Below, one piece after another: positions 36,914 to 46,670 of a stretch of 64,000 bases of DNA (position 1 is its first letter; each line of letters starts with the position of its first letter). The notes under the pieces are model-generated. The model was not told the DNA's origin, did not search any database, and saw nothing but the letters and a program-made list of their open reading frames with translations. Source of the DNA: Chloropicon primus (taxonomy: Eukaryota; Chlorophyta; Chloropicophyceae; Chloropicales; Chloropicaceae); assembly GCA_023205875.1 (NCBI GenBank), contig CP060754.1:806001-870000 (forward strand). Direction: 5' to 3'. The position numbers were made by a program, and so were the translations under genes.

Positions 36914-39900
36914 CTACACATATGTTGGCGTGGGTATACTATTCTCTTTCCCGCCGAGCTTTGATGACGCACCCTTGCCTTGCTTTGATCTTTGAATGTA
37001 GATTGTCAACAGCTTCAGCTGAGCCGTTGAGAGTGGAGACAGGTGGACCATCAGCGCATTGCCCATACTTGCGTAAATGTCTACTAGGCAAAATACGACA
37101 GCTTTGCGCACATCGGCATCGGGGCTGTTGAACGAAGAAAACAAAGGGGGCAGCACCTCCACAAGTCTCTCATCCAAATGTGATTGTGATAGCTTTGCCA
37201 AAGCTTTCCCGATAGCTCTGAAACTTGATACTAGGGACGCGTTTCTCTGCGGGTCTTCCGTCAAGTACGGAATACGGTCTAACAGGAGCTGCACGGCATA
37301 TTCTGCATTGCTGCTGCTAGCCAAAGCCAGAAGACATTCCTCAGCCGATTGTTTGACTTCCAAGTGTGCTTCACCAACGGCTTGTAGCGCCAGAGAGATG
37401 ACGCTGTCAAGAGAGTCTGAAAGCAATTCTGGAAGGTGGCAAGCGACTTGTTTTACCGCTAAGAGAGCACATGCTTTCACCCCTGGCACACTCGCCTGCA
37501 TGTAGTCCAAGAGCTTTGCCATCGTATCTCCAATGAAAACCTCCCACACACTGCTGGGGTACTTTCTTGCAAGAGTCGAAAACTGCTTCAAAGCAAAATC
37601 TTGCTTCAAGTTGCACTTGCCCAAATTCACTAATATCACACTCAAGTCGTGCATCTCCACATCGCTGCCGGAATCTTGCAGCTCCAAGTTGTACGACTTT
37701 TCTCTCAATGCAAATGGACTCCTGCTATCCTTGGCCCTGGACTTCTGGCCGAAGACTTCATCGTTGTTACCCTCAAAGGCACTCTCGTCAGTCTTCTCTG
37801 GGGAAGTATTAGAGTCACTCTCCGTTCTATAACTGGCGCTCTTCGTCACACCTCCATGTGGGCTCTCGGCTCTTGTTACAGTCTCCATCTCTCTCAGATC
37901 CTCAGCTTGGTCCACTGATTTCCTGCTTTTGTCATCTGCGGGTTTTTCTAGCCAGCATAAGTTGTGGATGTTCTGTGAGGCAGCATAGCTCGCAAGCTCC
38001 TCGTCAATAGAGCCAACGAAGCTGTGGACTGCCTTCCTCACCATGGACTGCTCGCGAGGAGAAAGAGACAGGATATACGCGAGCACAGGCTCTGCATCAA
38101 CAGACTGGTATACACGGACAAGCGCAGCTGCAGCCGCACGCCTCACTTCTACTACCTTTTCACAGATAAGAGGGCCAATGAGAGCAATCCAACCCTCCAA
38201 CACGCTGCCCGAAGTGACTGTGCTCTTTCTGAAATACTTGACCGAGAACTCCAGGGAGGCTATCCGTGACCTTGGGTGCTTGTTCACCTTCAAAGACCTT
38301 GTCAGTGCAGGTATCAAAGTTTCTACAGAATACCTTTCTCCCACCGTCACCAGGATCTCTGATGCAGAGCTTCTGATTTGCTCCTTGGTGTCTACCATCT
38401 TCAAAAAGAGGGGAGGGCAAAACTTCTCTATGAAAGGCTCCAAGATGTGCAAGCACAGCGGCAAAACTGCTTCAAACAGCGACAAGGACGACAAGGCCAC
38501 TTTGTGATGTGGGTCATGAAAGTGATCCACGAAAACAAAGACAAGCTTCTCGATATCAGAAGACAGTTCAGAGACTATGCCTTGCCCCTGCTTCAGAACC
38601 CAGTCTCTAAAGCTTGTGTTCTTCTCAACTTTCATGTTCCATGTCAGATTCTGCGAGCTGACGGAGTCCAGGTAAGATCTGAAGGAGAATCCGCTGGAGT
38701 GCCTCTTTGCAGGAGCCTTCTCTGCTTCCTTTACCCCGTGATTGTCGTGCTTCTTCCTACCAGGCTTGCTCTTGTCCGTCTTCAAAGACTCTGAAGACAG
38801 ACGCAAGGCTCCTCCAGCCACGGAAGATTTCGGCAAGTCGCCTCCGGCCTTGGCACCTGCTTCCCCATGGTCCACATCAGGCTGCTTCTTGGGCCAAAAT
38901 ATTGTGGCATTCTGGTCACCAGCAGCTTCCGAATCAGCAAGCTGGGCAGCGAAATCTGATTTGAGCTGCTGACTGCGGATCGATTGCCTGGCGCTCTTGG
39001 TCGCTCTCTTCTTCTTGCCTGGCTGGGCAATTGCCTTTTGAACGCTTGAGCTCAGTGTCTCAAAGAGGGCGGCGGCTTCCTCGGGCCATTCGGTCTTGTA
39101 CATCACGAAAGTTTCTCTGGCTCGCGCCCGGACGTCCTTCGAGGCATCGGAGAGCGCGCTCTTCAGCCCAGATTCAAAGTTGGCAACGTAATGATCGTAC
39201 TCTGGCTTTAGCCACGACTCCAAGATGACGTGAAAATAGTCGATGCACGCACACCGAAGCTTTGCATTCCTGCTGGTCCGAAGATTGTTAGATATCTGCG
39301 TAACGAGCTTCCCGACATGGCACGCCTTCATCATCCTCTTCACCGCACAGTGGGCAGCGTCGGCTTGCACCTGCACCGAAATGACGACCACCTTGAACAG
39401 AACGGGCACAAGATGCTCCACTATGCTGTCAGCAGACGAACCCAATTTCTCAGAGATGACAGTCAATAGGTGGCAAGCTTGCCTGCTCACCGCGCTTCTT
39501 CTGTCCAACACCTGCTCGATGAAGCACGTCTTCATGTGATTGAGGGACTGGACGAGCATGTCGAACTTCTTATCGTTCCCAAGAATGATTCCCTCAAGCC
39601 TCATCATGTGTTGCATACGGGCCTGCCAGTTCTCTGTCGTGTCGGCCAGGGCCACCTTGATGTCCTCCAAAGCATTCTGCAGCTCGTGAGAGGACTTGAT
39701 GTGGATAGGATCCGCGTCCGCCATCGTGCCGTCCGTTGTGACTCCGCCACCATCACCGAAACCACCCCTTTTGGTCCTGCTGCTGGTGGGGGAGCTCGAC
39801 GACTGTGGTGTTGCTGTGCTCCCTGTAGCTTGCGAAGGCGGCCCGTCCACCGGCGCCTGGATTTGGTCCAGCCTCGAGTTTATCTCCTTCATGTGCGCGC

Positions 39901-40546
39901 TCCTCAAGCCGTGCTCTTTCAGCGCGCTCCTGAGACTGTTCCCCAACACGCTATAGGCTGCCTCGACGCACGACATGGCTGTCTCACGCACCGTGCTCGT
40001 GGAGTCCCCCAGGAGGTGGAGGACGTCTTTAATGAGCTCGCTCTTGCGCTTGCTCGAGGTGAACTTCGCCCCGTACTCCTTGAAGCAGTGGATCGCTATC
40101 TTGAGAATCCCCTCCCGAATGTGGCTGTTCTTGTGTCTCCAGCACGAGGCGAAGCGCTCGTGCACGATGGTCGGCGAGTGCAGGCCGTCAATGATCACGA
40201 AGATGGCCTCGAGGGCCCCCTTCCTCACGGCAGCCTTGCCGTCCCCGAGCCTCTCGATCAGCGCAGGCACGAGAAGGGGCGCCATTGCCTTGGAGTGGTC
40301 ACCTGCCTGAGCCAGCGCGATCGAGGCGACGCGGAGAGCCCCGACGCACACTTTGAAGTTGTTGTCCTTCAGGAGCGAGACCACCGCGTCCGTCAGCGCG
40401 TTGAGCTCGTCCCTCCCCAGCGTGTGCGTGTCCACGTGGCTCTGTATGATCTCAAGCGCCGAGAGCCTCTGCCTCGTGTCCCCATCGTTTATTATCTCGA
40501 TCGCGTGGTACAAACTCAAGTTCGGGTCGCGTTCTTCGTCTGACAT
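36914..40546 (-). CDS. CLASP: CLASP family microtubule-associated protein (TOG domains)
   Basis: A 1210-residue single-exon gene. Helical TOG/HEAT arrays lie at about 5-230 ('DNNFKVCVGALRVASIALAQ', 'LGDGKAAVRKGALEAIFVII'), 285-510 ('VLDRRSAVSRQACHLLTVIS', 'AKLRCACIDYFHVILESW'), 640-860 and 1010-1200, separated by Ser/Lys-rich linkers. The second array's 'WQARMQHMMRLEGII' and the Arg/Lys-rich linker are typical of CLASP, which stabilises growing microtubule ends and anchors them at the cortex. Plant-type CLASP carries an N-terminal TOG, as here. The ATG at 40546 gives 'MSDEERDPN'; one at 40585 adds 13 residues. Confidence 0.88.
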   Translation of the reverse strand: MSDEERDPNLSLYHAIEIINDGDTRQRLSALEIIQSHVDTHTLGRDELNALTDAVVSLLKDNNFKVCVGALRVASIALAQAGDHSKAMAPLLVPALIERLGDGKAAVRKGALEAIFVIIDGLHSPTIVHERFASCWRHKNSHIREGILKIAIHCFKEYGAKFTSSKRKSELIKDVLHLLGDSTSTVRETAMSCVEAAYSVLGNSLRSALKEHGLRSAHMKEINSRLDQIQAPVDGPPSQATGSTATPQSSSSPTSSRTKRGGFGDGGGVTTDGTMADADPIHIKSSHELQNALEDIKVALADTTENWQARMQHMMRLEGIILGNDKKFDMLVQSLNHMKTCFIEQVLDRRSAVSRQACHLLTVISEKLGSSADSIVEHLVPVLFKVVVISVQVQADAAHCAVKRMMKACHVGKLVTQISNNLRTSRNAKLRCACIDYFHVILESWLKPEYDHYVANFESGLKSALSDASKDVRARARETFVMYKTEWPEEAAALFETLSSSVQKAIAQPGKKKRATKSARQSIRSQQLKSDFAAQLADSEAAGDQNATIFWPKKQPDVDHGEAGAKAGGDLPKSSVAGGALRLSSESLKTDKSKPGRKKHDNHGVKEAEKAPAKRHSSGFSFRSYLDSVSSQNLTWNMKVEKNTSFRDWVLKQGQGIVSELSSDIEKLVFVFVDHFHDPHHKVALSSLSLFEAVLPLCLHILEPFIEKFCPPLFLKMVDTKEQIRSSASEILVTVGERYSVETLIPALTRSLKVNKHPRSRIASLEFSVKYFRKSTVTSGSVLEGWIALIGPLICEKVVEVRRAAAAALVRVYQSVDAEPVLAYILSLSPREQSMVRKAVHSFVGSIDEELASYAASQNIHNLCWLEKPADDKSRKSVDQAEDLREMETVTRAESPHGGVTKSASYRTESDSNTSPEKTDESAFEGNNDEVFGQKSRAKDSRSPFALREKSYNLELQDSGSDVEMHDLSVILVNLGKCNLKQDFALKQFSTLARKYPSSVWEVFIGDTMAKLLDYMQASVPGVKACALLAVKQVACHLPELLSDSLDSVISLALQAVGEAHLEVKQSAEECLLALASSSNAEYAVQLLLDRIPYLTEDPQRNASLVSSFRAIGKALAKLSQSHLDERLVEVLPPLFSSFNSPDADVRKAVVFCLVDIYASMGNALMVHLSPLSTAQLKLLTIYIQRSKQGKGASSKLGGKENSIPTPTYV

Positions 40547-41030
40547 GTTTGCCTTCTCTTCTCCCTCCCGCACACCCTTGTACACAAGCCACGGCCACCG
40601 TCCTCACCACAGGTCAGTGTCTGTATGGCGCGCTTCTTCCCCACCACCTCCTCTCAGTCTCCTTGACCCCGACGCCGTGCCGTGCTCGTCACGATCGATC
40701 GCGATCGCTCCCGCTCCCCTCCCGCTCTCTCTCTCTTTCACTTTCGCCCTCCTTTCCCCGGCTCCTCTCTAATTTCCTCTTCCGCCGATTTTGAAATGCG
40801 CGCGAACAAGACGAGAGGGGGGGAACCGAACTGACCTTGGCTTTGGGCTTGGGCTTGGGAGAGGGAGGGGCGAGGCCGCTGGGAGGGGAGGGAGGGGGCC
40901 ACAACGACGAAAATATCGAGTCACCAGGGCTTTGGGTTGAGGAGAACTCGCTCACCCGCTTTGGTGGGATCCATAGGAGGGGGAAGGGGGCGTGGGAAGC
41001 AGGGCCTTGGTGGGGTGGGGTGGAGGAGAC
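40547..41030. promoter_or_regulatory. Divergent promoter, CLASP / VPS9
   Basis: 484 bp between opposite starts, with pyrimidine-rich sequence toward CLASP and a 'GGGCTT' repeat near 40840-40862 toward VPS9. No gene seen. Confidence 0.4.
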
Positions 41031-42481
41031 ATGGACGACGATGATGCGGCGGCGAGCCCCTTGTTCACGTATCTGAGGACGCAGGTGAGTGGAGATGATC
41101 CAGAAATTTTATCTTGGGGCTTCCTTGCCCTCGTGCGTATGGGGTTTCTCGCGCGCGTGTCGCGCCTTTCGGCTTCCCCGGTTGCTCCCAGGGGGTTGTT
41201 GCTCGCCCGACCGTTTCAAGGCCTGCAGACTGACTTGGGGGGCTCCCTCTCCTGGACCATTCCGAACTGCGCTCGAACGCCGGGCCACCGCAGCTCCCGG
41301 CTCTGCTGGAGCGGGCCGTCTTCGAGGGTTGGAAAGTGGCGGTCCCAAAGGCGTCCTCCCTGCGAGGCGCTGCGATATCTCAGGCACTGGTGGAGTCTCA
41401 CCTCCTCAGGCAGACCGCTATACGGGACGAGTGGAAGACCGCGAATGGCCGGACTGTGGTGGTGGTCAAGGACTCGGGGTCCGGGCGCGTCAGGCTCATG
41501 ACAGGGCGAGGCTTTCCCGTCCAAGGAAACTCCGTGGACGTCCTCGCGGAAGACCTTTGGTACGGACCGAGTTCGGACCAAGGCCTGCAGCTCGTCAGCA
41601 TATCGGACACCCTCGAGAAGGACAGCCTCTCGACCCTCAACTCCTTCGCGACGACGTCGCTGGACAGCGATCTGCCGCAGAAGCTCATGTTGCACAACGG
41701 GAAGAAGCCCGAACCGGAACCGATTGCGGAGGGGAAGACGTACGAGGAGCTGCAGTGGTGTGCTGACGACAAGAAGTGCGTGAAATACATCGAAAGTCTC
41801 GCTGGCTCTGGGGAGCCCTTGATGAAGCTCGAGAAGAAGCTGGTCGAGTTCAGCAACACGTATGTCTTTGCGCGGAACTACGAGGAGGAAACTGCACAGA
41901 AGCTGAGAAGCTTTGCGACGCAGTTTGCCCAGGAGACAGGGGGTCCGTACTCTGACGCAGCCTACAAGGCGGCTCTGTGCCACACGATTAATATCCTGGA
42001 GAGCAAAATATGGAGCTCCTTGAAGGACCTGTACAGTAGCGAAGACATGAAGGCCCGGAGCGCCATGATGGACAAGGTGCAGACGAGGTGCTCTGGCATC
42101 GGCGTGTCAGAGGATTTCCTTGACGTCGACTTCAGCGAGCCTCTGAAGGAGTTCAAGGCCCTCGGCGAAACCAAGTCGCCCCCCATGAAGCTCGTGTGCC
42201 TGCAACGCATCCACAAGAAGACCATCGATGCGATCTGCAAGGGCAGGAAGCAAGCAGCAGTCACCGTGTTTGGTTCGACCGCGAGCAAGTCCAACAAAGT
42301 GATCGGAATGGACGAGCTGCTGCCCTTGTTCATCTACGTGGTCTGCCAGTCCGAGATACCAGACTTCGTGACGACCTTTACGTTCATCAAGCACTTTTCT
42401 TACGACTTGGGTGCATCCCAATCCGGAGAGTTCCTCACAACGCTCATCGAAAGCGTGGTCCAAAATTTGGTAAGCCTGTAA
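41031..42481 (+). CDS. VPS9-domain protein, likely Rab5-type GEF (two exons)
   Basis: Exons 41031-41084 and 41294-42481 join in phase 0 to give 413 residues. The C-terminal 110 residues are a VPS9 domain: 'MKLVCLQRIHKKTIDAICK', then 'IGMDELLPLFIYVVCQSEIP' with the conserved Asp and Pro, and 'TLIESVVQNL'. VPS9 domains exchange GDP on Rab5/Rab21-type GTPases at endosomes. A helical bundle precedes it (about 145-300). The N-terminal part, with 'LPALLERAVFEGWKVAVPKA', is reminiscent of the start of VARP/ANKRD27, but no ankyrin repeats occur. The stop codon sits in TGTAA. Another + strand gene starts 75 bp later, close enough that separate short promoters must be tight. Confidence 0.88.
41085..41293 (+). 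other. Intron in VPS9 gene
   Basis: 209 nt: donor 'ACGCAG|GTGAGT' after 18 codons, acceptor 'GCCACCGCAG|CTC'. Phase 0; the joined frame runs straight into the conserved region, which otherwise lacks an ATG. Confidence 0.85.
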
Positions 42482-42556
42482 AACAATATCATTTCATTGA
42501 AAGAGGGAGAAGAGGGGTACCGGTCGAGGAAGGGCTGTGTGGCTTGAGTCCGCAAG

Positions 42557-44782
42557 ATGGAGTCGGACTCGGCCTACTTGAGGCAGGCAGCGGAGGAGCA
42601 CCTGCACTTCCAAGGCAATCTAGAGAGCAAAACCATAGCCGAATTGGCGAGCGACAAGAAGCTGCCTTTGAATGTCCTTGCTGTGGCGTTGTTGAGTTCC
42701 AAGGCTGGATCGCCTCGAGGGGATCTCTTGCGCAAGCTTGTCGACCCTTCGAACTTCAAGCAATTGAGGAACAGCGACAAGTTTTTCCGCTTCTTCGTCA
42801 AAAGCATGATCACGAAGGACACCAAGTGCGACTTCGTGATGCCCTTTCTCAATCAGTACCTGGCAAGCCTCCCGACGGGTGGCGCGAGTGACATGAGGGA
42901 GTTCTCCTTCGTCGTCAACGTCGCCTCCAAGCTCGTGAGTTGGGAGTGCGATGGGGCAGAGCAAGTTTGCGCGGCACTGGTGAAGCTGTTCGAGGAGGCA
43001 TGTCAACGACTTTTGACAGCAAAGAACAAGGCCAAGGTGGTCAAGAGCCGGGAGCTGATGCGGGTGGTGCTGCCCACTCTGCGGGTGGTCGCCTCTTCTT
43101 CTCCTGCCTTGAGCTCCGCGCTCGGGGAAGTCGGGAGCAAGTTGTATCGATGCCTGCAAAACAGCGATAGGGTGATTGCCGCTCATGCAATTGCTGTGTG
43201 TGAAGCCTTGTGCAGAAGCCCCGACAAGCAGGACTTTGGCCACCTTCAGACGGCCATTCAGCAAGGCAGTGCCAAAAGCCAGAATGAAGCGGGCGAGGCG
43301 TGCGCAACAGACTTGTGCAGGCTCGCGGGTCACTGCATACAGGTCAATTATGACAGTGGTGACGGGGGTGGGGAGGAGGAGGCTTCGCGCGTGGAAGCTT
43401 GCAGGAAGTTGCTCGTGTCCTCAGCATCCGGCGAGGACGTCCAAGTCTTTGTCGAGGCGACAAAACAGCTCTCCTCTGACATCTGCACGTGTGACCTGAA
43501 GCGAGATCTCTCGCAAGACGAAGCGAGCGCCATTCAGGACGCTTGCAAAAGGAGCTGGGGTTTCCTATCATCGTCAGACCAAGGGGAAGCCATTCACAAA
43601 ATTGTGTGCCGCCTCTCATCACTTCTCTCATCCGCCGATCGCGACCTCCAGAGAGCAACTTTTTGTTGCACGGCGTTGAGCCTCTTGAAGTGCGCGGCCC
43701 TCGGAAGCGACGGCACGGCTGGCACGGCCGGATCGTCGTTGACCTTGACCTTAATTCACACGTTGCGCGACGAGCTCGATCGATCAGAGAGCATGAGCCT
43801 TTACTTTTTGTTCTGCAAATGCATGCTGTGGGGGACAGGGCTGACTGCAGAAGTCGGGCTGAAAGCGGAGGACATCGGCTTGAGGCTCGGAGTTATTGGC
43901 GAGCGGGTGTCAGACATGCAGTTGCTCGATCTCATGTCAGAGGTCCTTCTTTTCTTCTCCTGGGCGAAAGAAGATCACGCGGAGGAGCTCCTCCTTCTCA
44001 TGTCAACTCTTGCTCAGCATTCCGGGCCCAAGGCCATGGAGCACCTTGAGGCGGCCTGGAAGAAATGCATGCAAGGGACGGAACTCATGAAAGCTTCGGC
44101 GATCGCGAACGCTTTGCATGTACTCTCCACAGGCACACCACATCCCACGACGTGTTCTGCGTCGAGGATGGATCAGGCGCAGCTCATGAAGTGGAAGAGC
44201 GTGGACTTTGTCGCCGAAAACATGAATTTCGCGTTCTCAGACTACCAGTGGGAGGGCCGGCCAAAGGAAGAGCTGGCCAGGGCGAAGACGTTCAGCAGGT
44301 CTCTGGGCGAGTGCGGGGCCGCCGTCCCTCTCATGTCTCACGCCTTGCGGGTGCTCGAGGAGGCTCTCCTGTCCTCCGGCTCGGCCATGAAGAAGAAACT
44401 CGTGCAAGCACTTTTGACGTTGGCGGTGCGATCTAACCAGCCATTCCAAAACCAGAGCTGCGCCATACTGAGAAGCGCTTCGTGCACTTCCACAGGTGCG
44501 ACCCAGCAGTTAATGGCTTGGTCCATGGAGATCATGGACGAGTTCCACCGCGTTCAAGGCCTGTTCGATGCCAAAGTGGAGGAGCTCGGGGCTGACCCGA
44601 AGGAGTGGCCAGAGGAGGAAATCAGAGAATCAGAAGCCAAGCACCTCGCGATGCTGGACAAGCTCTGCAGCATCTGCTTCATCCCGAGGCATCTTTACCT
44701 CCCGTTGGGTTTGAAGAGCAAGGGTTTCTTGGAGTTCTTTCATGCTCCAAGCGGCGTCCAGCAGCAGGACATGGCATCGTGA
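42557..44782 (+). CDS. Unknown alpha-helical protein, 741 aa
   Basis: No family recognised. The protein is helical almost throughout with ARM/HEAT-like spacing ('DFVMPFLNQYLASLPTGG', 'RELMRVVLPTLRVVASSSP', 'SDRVIAAHAIAVCEALCRSP', 'VEFMKKKLVQALLTLAV'-like segments toward the end), so an alpha-solenoid scaffold is likely. There are no membrane segments and no motif of an enzyme. An acidic-Gly insert ('DSGDGGGEEE') sits near 272. Near residue 550 a non-repetitive 'SVDFVAENMNFAFSDYQWEG' may mark a domain boundary. It starts 75 bp after the VPS9 gene, same strand, the tightest tandem pair here, which may hint at a shared role but is not proof. Confidence 0.8.
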   Translation: MESDSAYLRQAAEEHLHFQGNLESKTIAELASDKKLPLNVLAVALLSSKAGSPRGDLLRKLVDPSNFKQLRNSDKFFRFFVKSMITKDTKCDFVMPFLNQYLASLPTGGASDMREFSFVVNVASKLVSWECDGAEQVCAALVKLFEEACQRLLTAKNKAKVVKSRELMRVVLPTLRVVASSSPALSSALGEVGSKLYRCLQNSDRVIAAHAIAVCEALCRSPDKQDFGHLQTAIQQGSAKSQNEAGEACATDLCRLAGHCIQVNYDSGDGGGEEEASRVEACRKLLVSSASGEDVQVFVEATKQLSSDICTCDLKRDLSQDEASAIQDACKRSWGFLSSSDQGEAIHKIVCRLSSLLSSADRDLQRATFCCTALSLLKCAALGSDGTAGTAGSSLTLTLIHTLRDELDRSESMSLYFLFCKCMLWGTGLTAEVGLKAEDIGLRLGVIGERVSDMQLLDLMSEVLLFFSWAKEDHAEELLLLMSTLAQHSGPKAMEHLEAAWKKCMQGTELMKASAIANALHVLSTGTPHPTTCSASRMDQAQLMKWKSVDFVAENMNFAFSDYQWEGRPKEELARAKTFSRSLGECGAAVPLMSHALRVLEEALLSSGSAMKKKLVQALLTLAVRSNQPFQNQSCAILRSASCTSTGATQQLMAWSMEIMDEFHRVQGLFDAKVEELGADPKEWPEEEIRESEAKHLAMLDKLCSICFIPRHLYLPLGLKSKGFLEFFHAPSGVQQQDMAS

Positions 44783-44909
44783 CAACACAGCGGTGCTTGT
44801 TCGGCTCAGGGCTAAAGCTTCACACAATACAAAACCAGCAGGTTTATTGTTTAAATGTACAAACAGGTTCCACGAGCCCCCCCCCCCAAAAAAAAAAACC
44901 GACCCGGTC

Positions 44910-45705
44910 TCACGAAATCTGAAGCATCCTCCTCAGATCGTTGGTGGCTACCGCGTCGCTGTTGTCGGTGGTCGCGGCGCAACCGCCGCCGTCCAGGTTG
45001 AGCATCTTCTTCAGCTCGGCCGTCGTGTCCACGGCAGTCGGCGCCTCGCAAATCTCCCTAGGTATACCAGCCAGCAAGCTCGGGCTCGGCATCGGCAGCT
45101 CCTCCGGGGCCGGGGACTTCAAGAACGCGCTCCCCGCCCAAAGGCTCCCACGTCGCCCGTCCTTGTCCTTCTGGTCCGACCCGGAGTTCCTCCTCTCCTT
45201 CTTCCTGGCCTTGTCCTTCTTCTTCGGGTTCTCTGCCTGGTTGCCGTTCCCCTCGGCAGCCCCCTTCTGCTTCTTGCCGCGTTGCCTCTTGCCCTCCTTC
45301 TTCTTCTGCTCCAGGGAGACCTCGGAGAGAGGCCCGCCCACCAGAGGACTGTCGAAGAAGGGAGCCAGGTCCACACGACCGTAGTCGTGGGGCACCTTCC
45401 CCGCAGTGCTCGGCATCGAAGCCTCGGGCACGAGTGACGTCTGCAAGTCGGCCACAATCTTGGAGCGACTCGAATTCTCCTTCCCGGACGGCGCCGCCGC
45501 CGTCGTCGTCGGCTCTCCCGGCATCCCGAGGTCCTTCAACAGGTCCCCTATCAGGTCTTGGCCCGTCTCCTGCTCACGAGGCAAAAAAAACAACAAAAAA
45601 AACGAGGGCGACGAAGAAGTCAGCGTCTTCGCGTCTTCGGGAAGAAAAGAACAAGTCGAACGGAAACGCGACACTTCCCACGACCTCCCTTACCTTCCGC
45701 GCCAT
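44910..45705 (-). CDS. PNRC/Edc1-like mRNA decapping activator (two exons), 223 aa
   Basis: Exons 45705-45694 ('MARK') and 45569-44910 join in phase 0. The protein is mostly disordered, with a Lys/Arg-rich middle (about 95-145). Two features suggest the PNRC/Edc1 group: 'WAGSAFLKSPAPEELPMPSP' (about 151-170) fits the [YW]AG..F..SP.P..LP.P motif that binds the Dcp1 EVH1 domain, and the C-terminus has 'ELKKMLNL' and 'DLRRMLQIS', like the short leucine motif after it in PNRC proteins. Such factors stimulate removal of the mRNA cap by Dcp1-Dcp2. An N-terminal amphipathic helix ('QDLIGDLLKDLG') is unassigned. Motif-based, so confidence in function is moderate; the gene model is strong. Confidence 0.6.
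45570..45693 (-). other. Intron after codon 4 of PNRC-like gene
   Basis: 124 nt, minus strand: donor 'CGGAAG|GTAAGG', two long T runs, acceptor 'GTGAGCAG|GAG'; phase 0. Confidence 0.88.
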
Positions 45706-46670
45706 GGTACGTGCACCAAACTGTCTCACACTCCACTCCTCTCTCGCTCCCTTGTCGCTTGTCGTTTCGTTTCTGTGCTCAGGTCGCGTCTCAGCGTCTC
45801 AGATCGCGTCTCAGCGTCTCAGATCGGTGTAATCCTTGATGGACCTTGGTGTGAGAAAAAAGTCCAAAACTCCTCGCAATCGCAGCCTTCAAGGAAAACT
45901 CCACCGTGTCCCAGTCTGTGTGGGGAGTCGAGTCCTCGTCTCGCGATCTTCTCCCTTCTCTCTCTCTTTCTTGTTCGTCTTGTCTTTCTATCCCCTCCTC
46001 CTTGCTCGCTCGGTCCTCGTCCTCCTCCGGGTTAATTAGCTAATTCTGTTGTCGTCAAGGAAGGACGAAACGAGCTCGTGGGAGGACGAGGATGCGGTCG
46101 CCCCTTGTTCTTATTGGTACCTCAGCATACATGATGCAATGCAGGTGTCTGTCCTTTCTCTCTTCTGTTCTCTCTTCTCTGTTGTTCTTTCTTTCTCCTT
46201 GCTTTTGGAAGATCCGCCCCTCGGCTTGCCTTTGCCGAAATTCGCCCGGGGGGGAGAGAGAGAGGAATAGGGAGTTCTCCGACGGAGAGAAGGAGAAGGG
46301 ACCGACGGCGGAGCCAAGGCGTGCGAGTGAGTTGGGTGCTGCGAAGCGGGCGCTCCAGGGAACGTGACGCGGGAAGGAGGCGAGGCCTTGAGGGGGACGC
46401 AGACCGGACGCCAAGGACCGAGGAAGAAAGACCTTGGAGTCGACGTCGCTGGGGGAGGGTGGTATCGACTTTGGGGACGGGGAAGACCGGAACTTGGAGG
46501 ACCGCGGCCCGATAACGTGTAGTTGTTGGGTTGGACGAGGCCTTTGCTCGATCAGCGACAGGTGACAGGCGAACCGGGGCGGAGTTGTGCGACCCGTTCT
46601 TTCTCTCTCTCTCTCTTGAGTTCTTTGACCCCGCGCGTGGAAAGGAGCGAGCAGCGGAAGGCACGGCAAC
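45706..46670. promoter_or_regulatory. Long divergent region, PNRC-like / V-PPase
   Basis: 965 bp between opposite starts, the longest non-coding stretch. It holds a 20-bp tandem duplication (45785-45825), a perfect palindrome AATTAGCTAATT (46035-46046) in otherwise GC-rich DNA, and long CT tracts (45960-46200, 46600-46620). A 5' UTR intron for V-PPase is conceivable (GTGAGT near 46328 to CAG near 46560) but weakly supported. Open frames inside have no family resemblance. Confidence 0.45.
45785..45825. repeat. 20-bp tandem duplication
   Basis: Two copies of GCGTCTCAGCGTCTCAGATC, itself built from a repeated GCGTCTCA. Confidence 0.85.

Noticed and set aside
46092-46367. 91-codon open frame before V-PPase
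   Set aside because: Built from CT-rich leader sequence; Ser/Leu/Phe-rich product without a domain.
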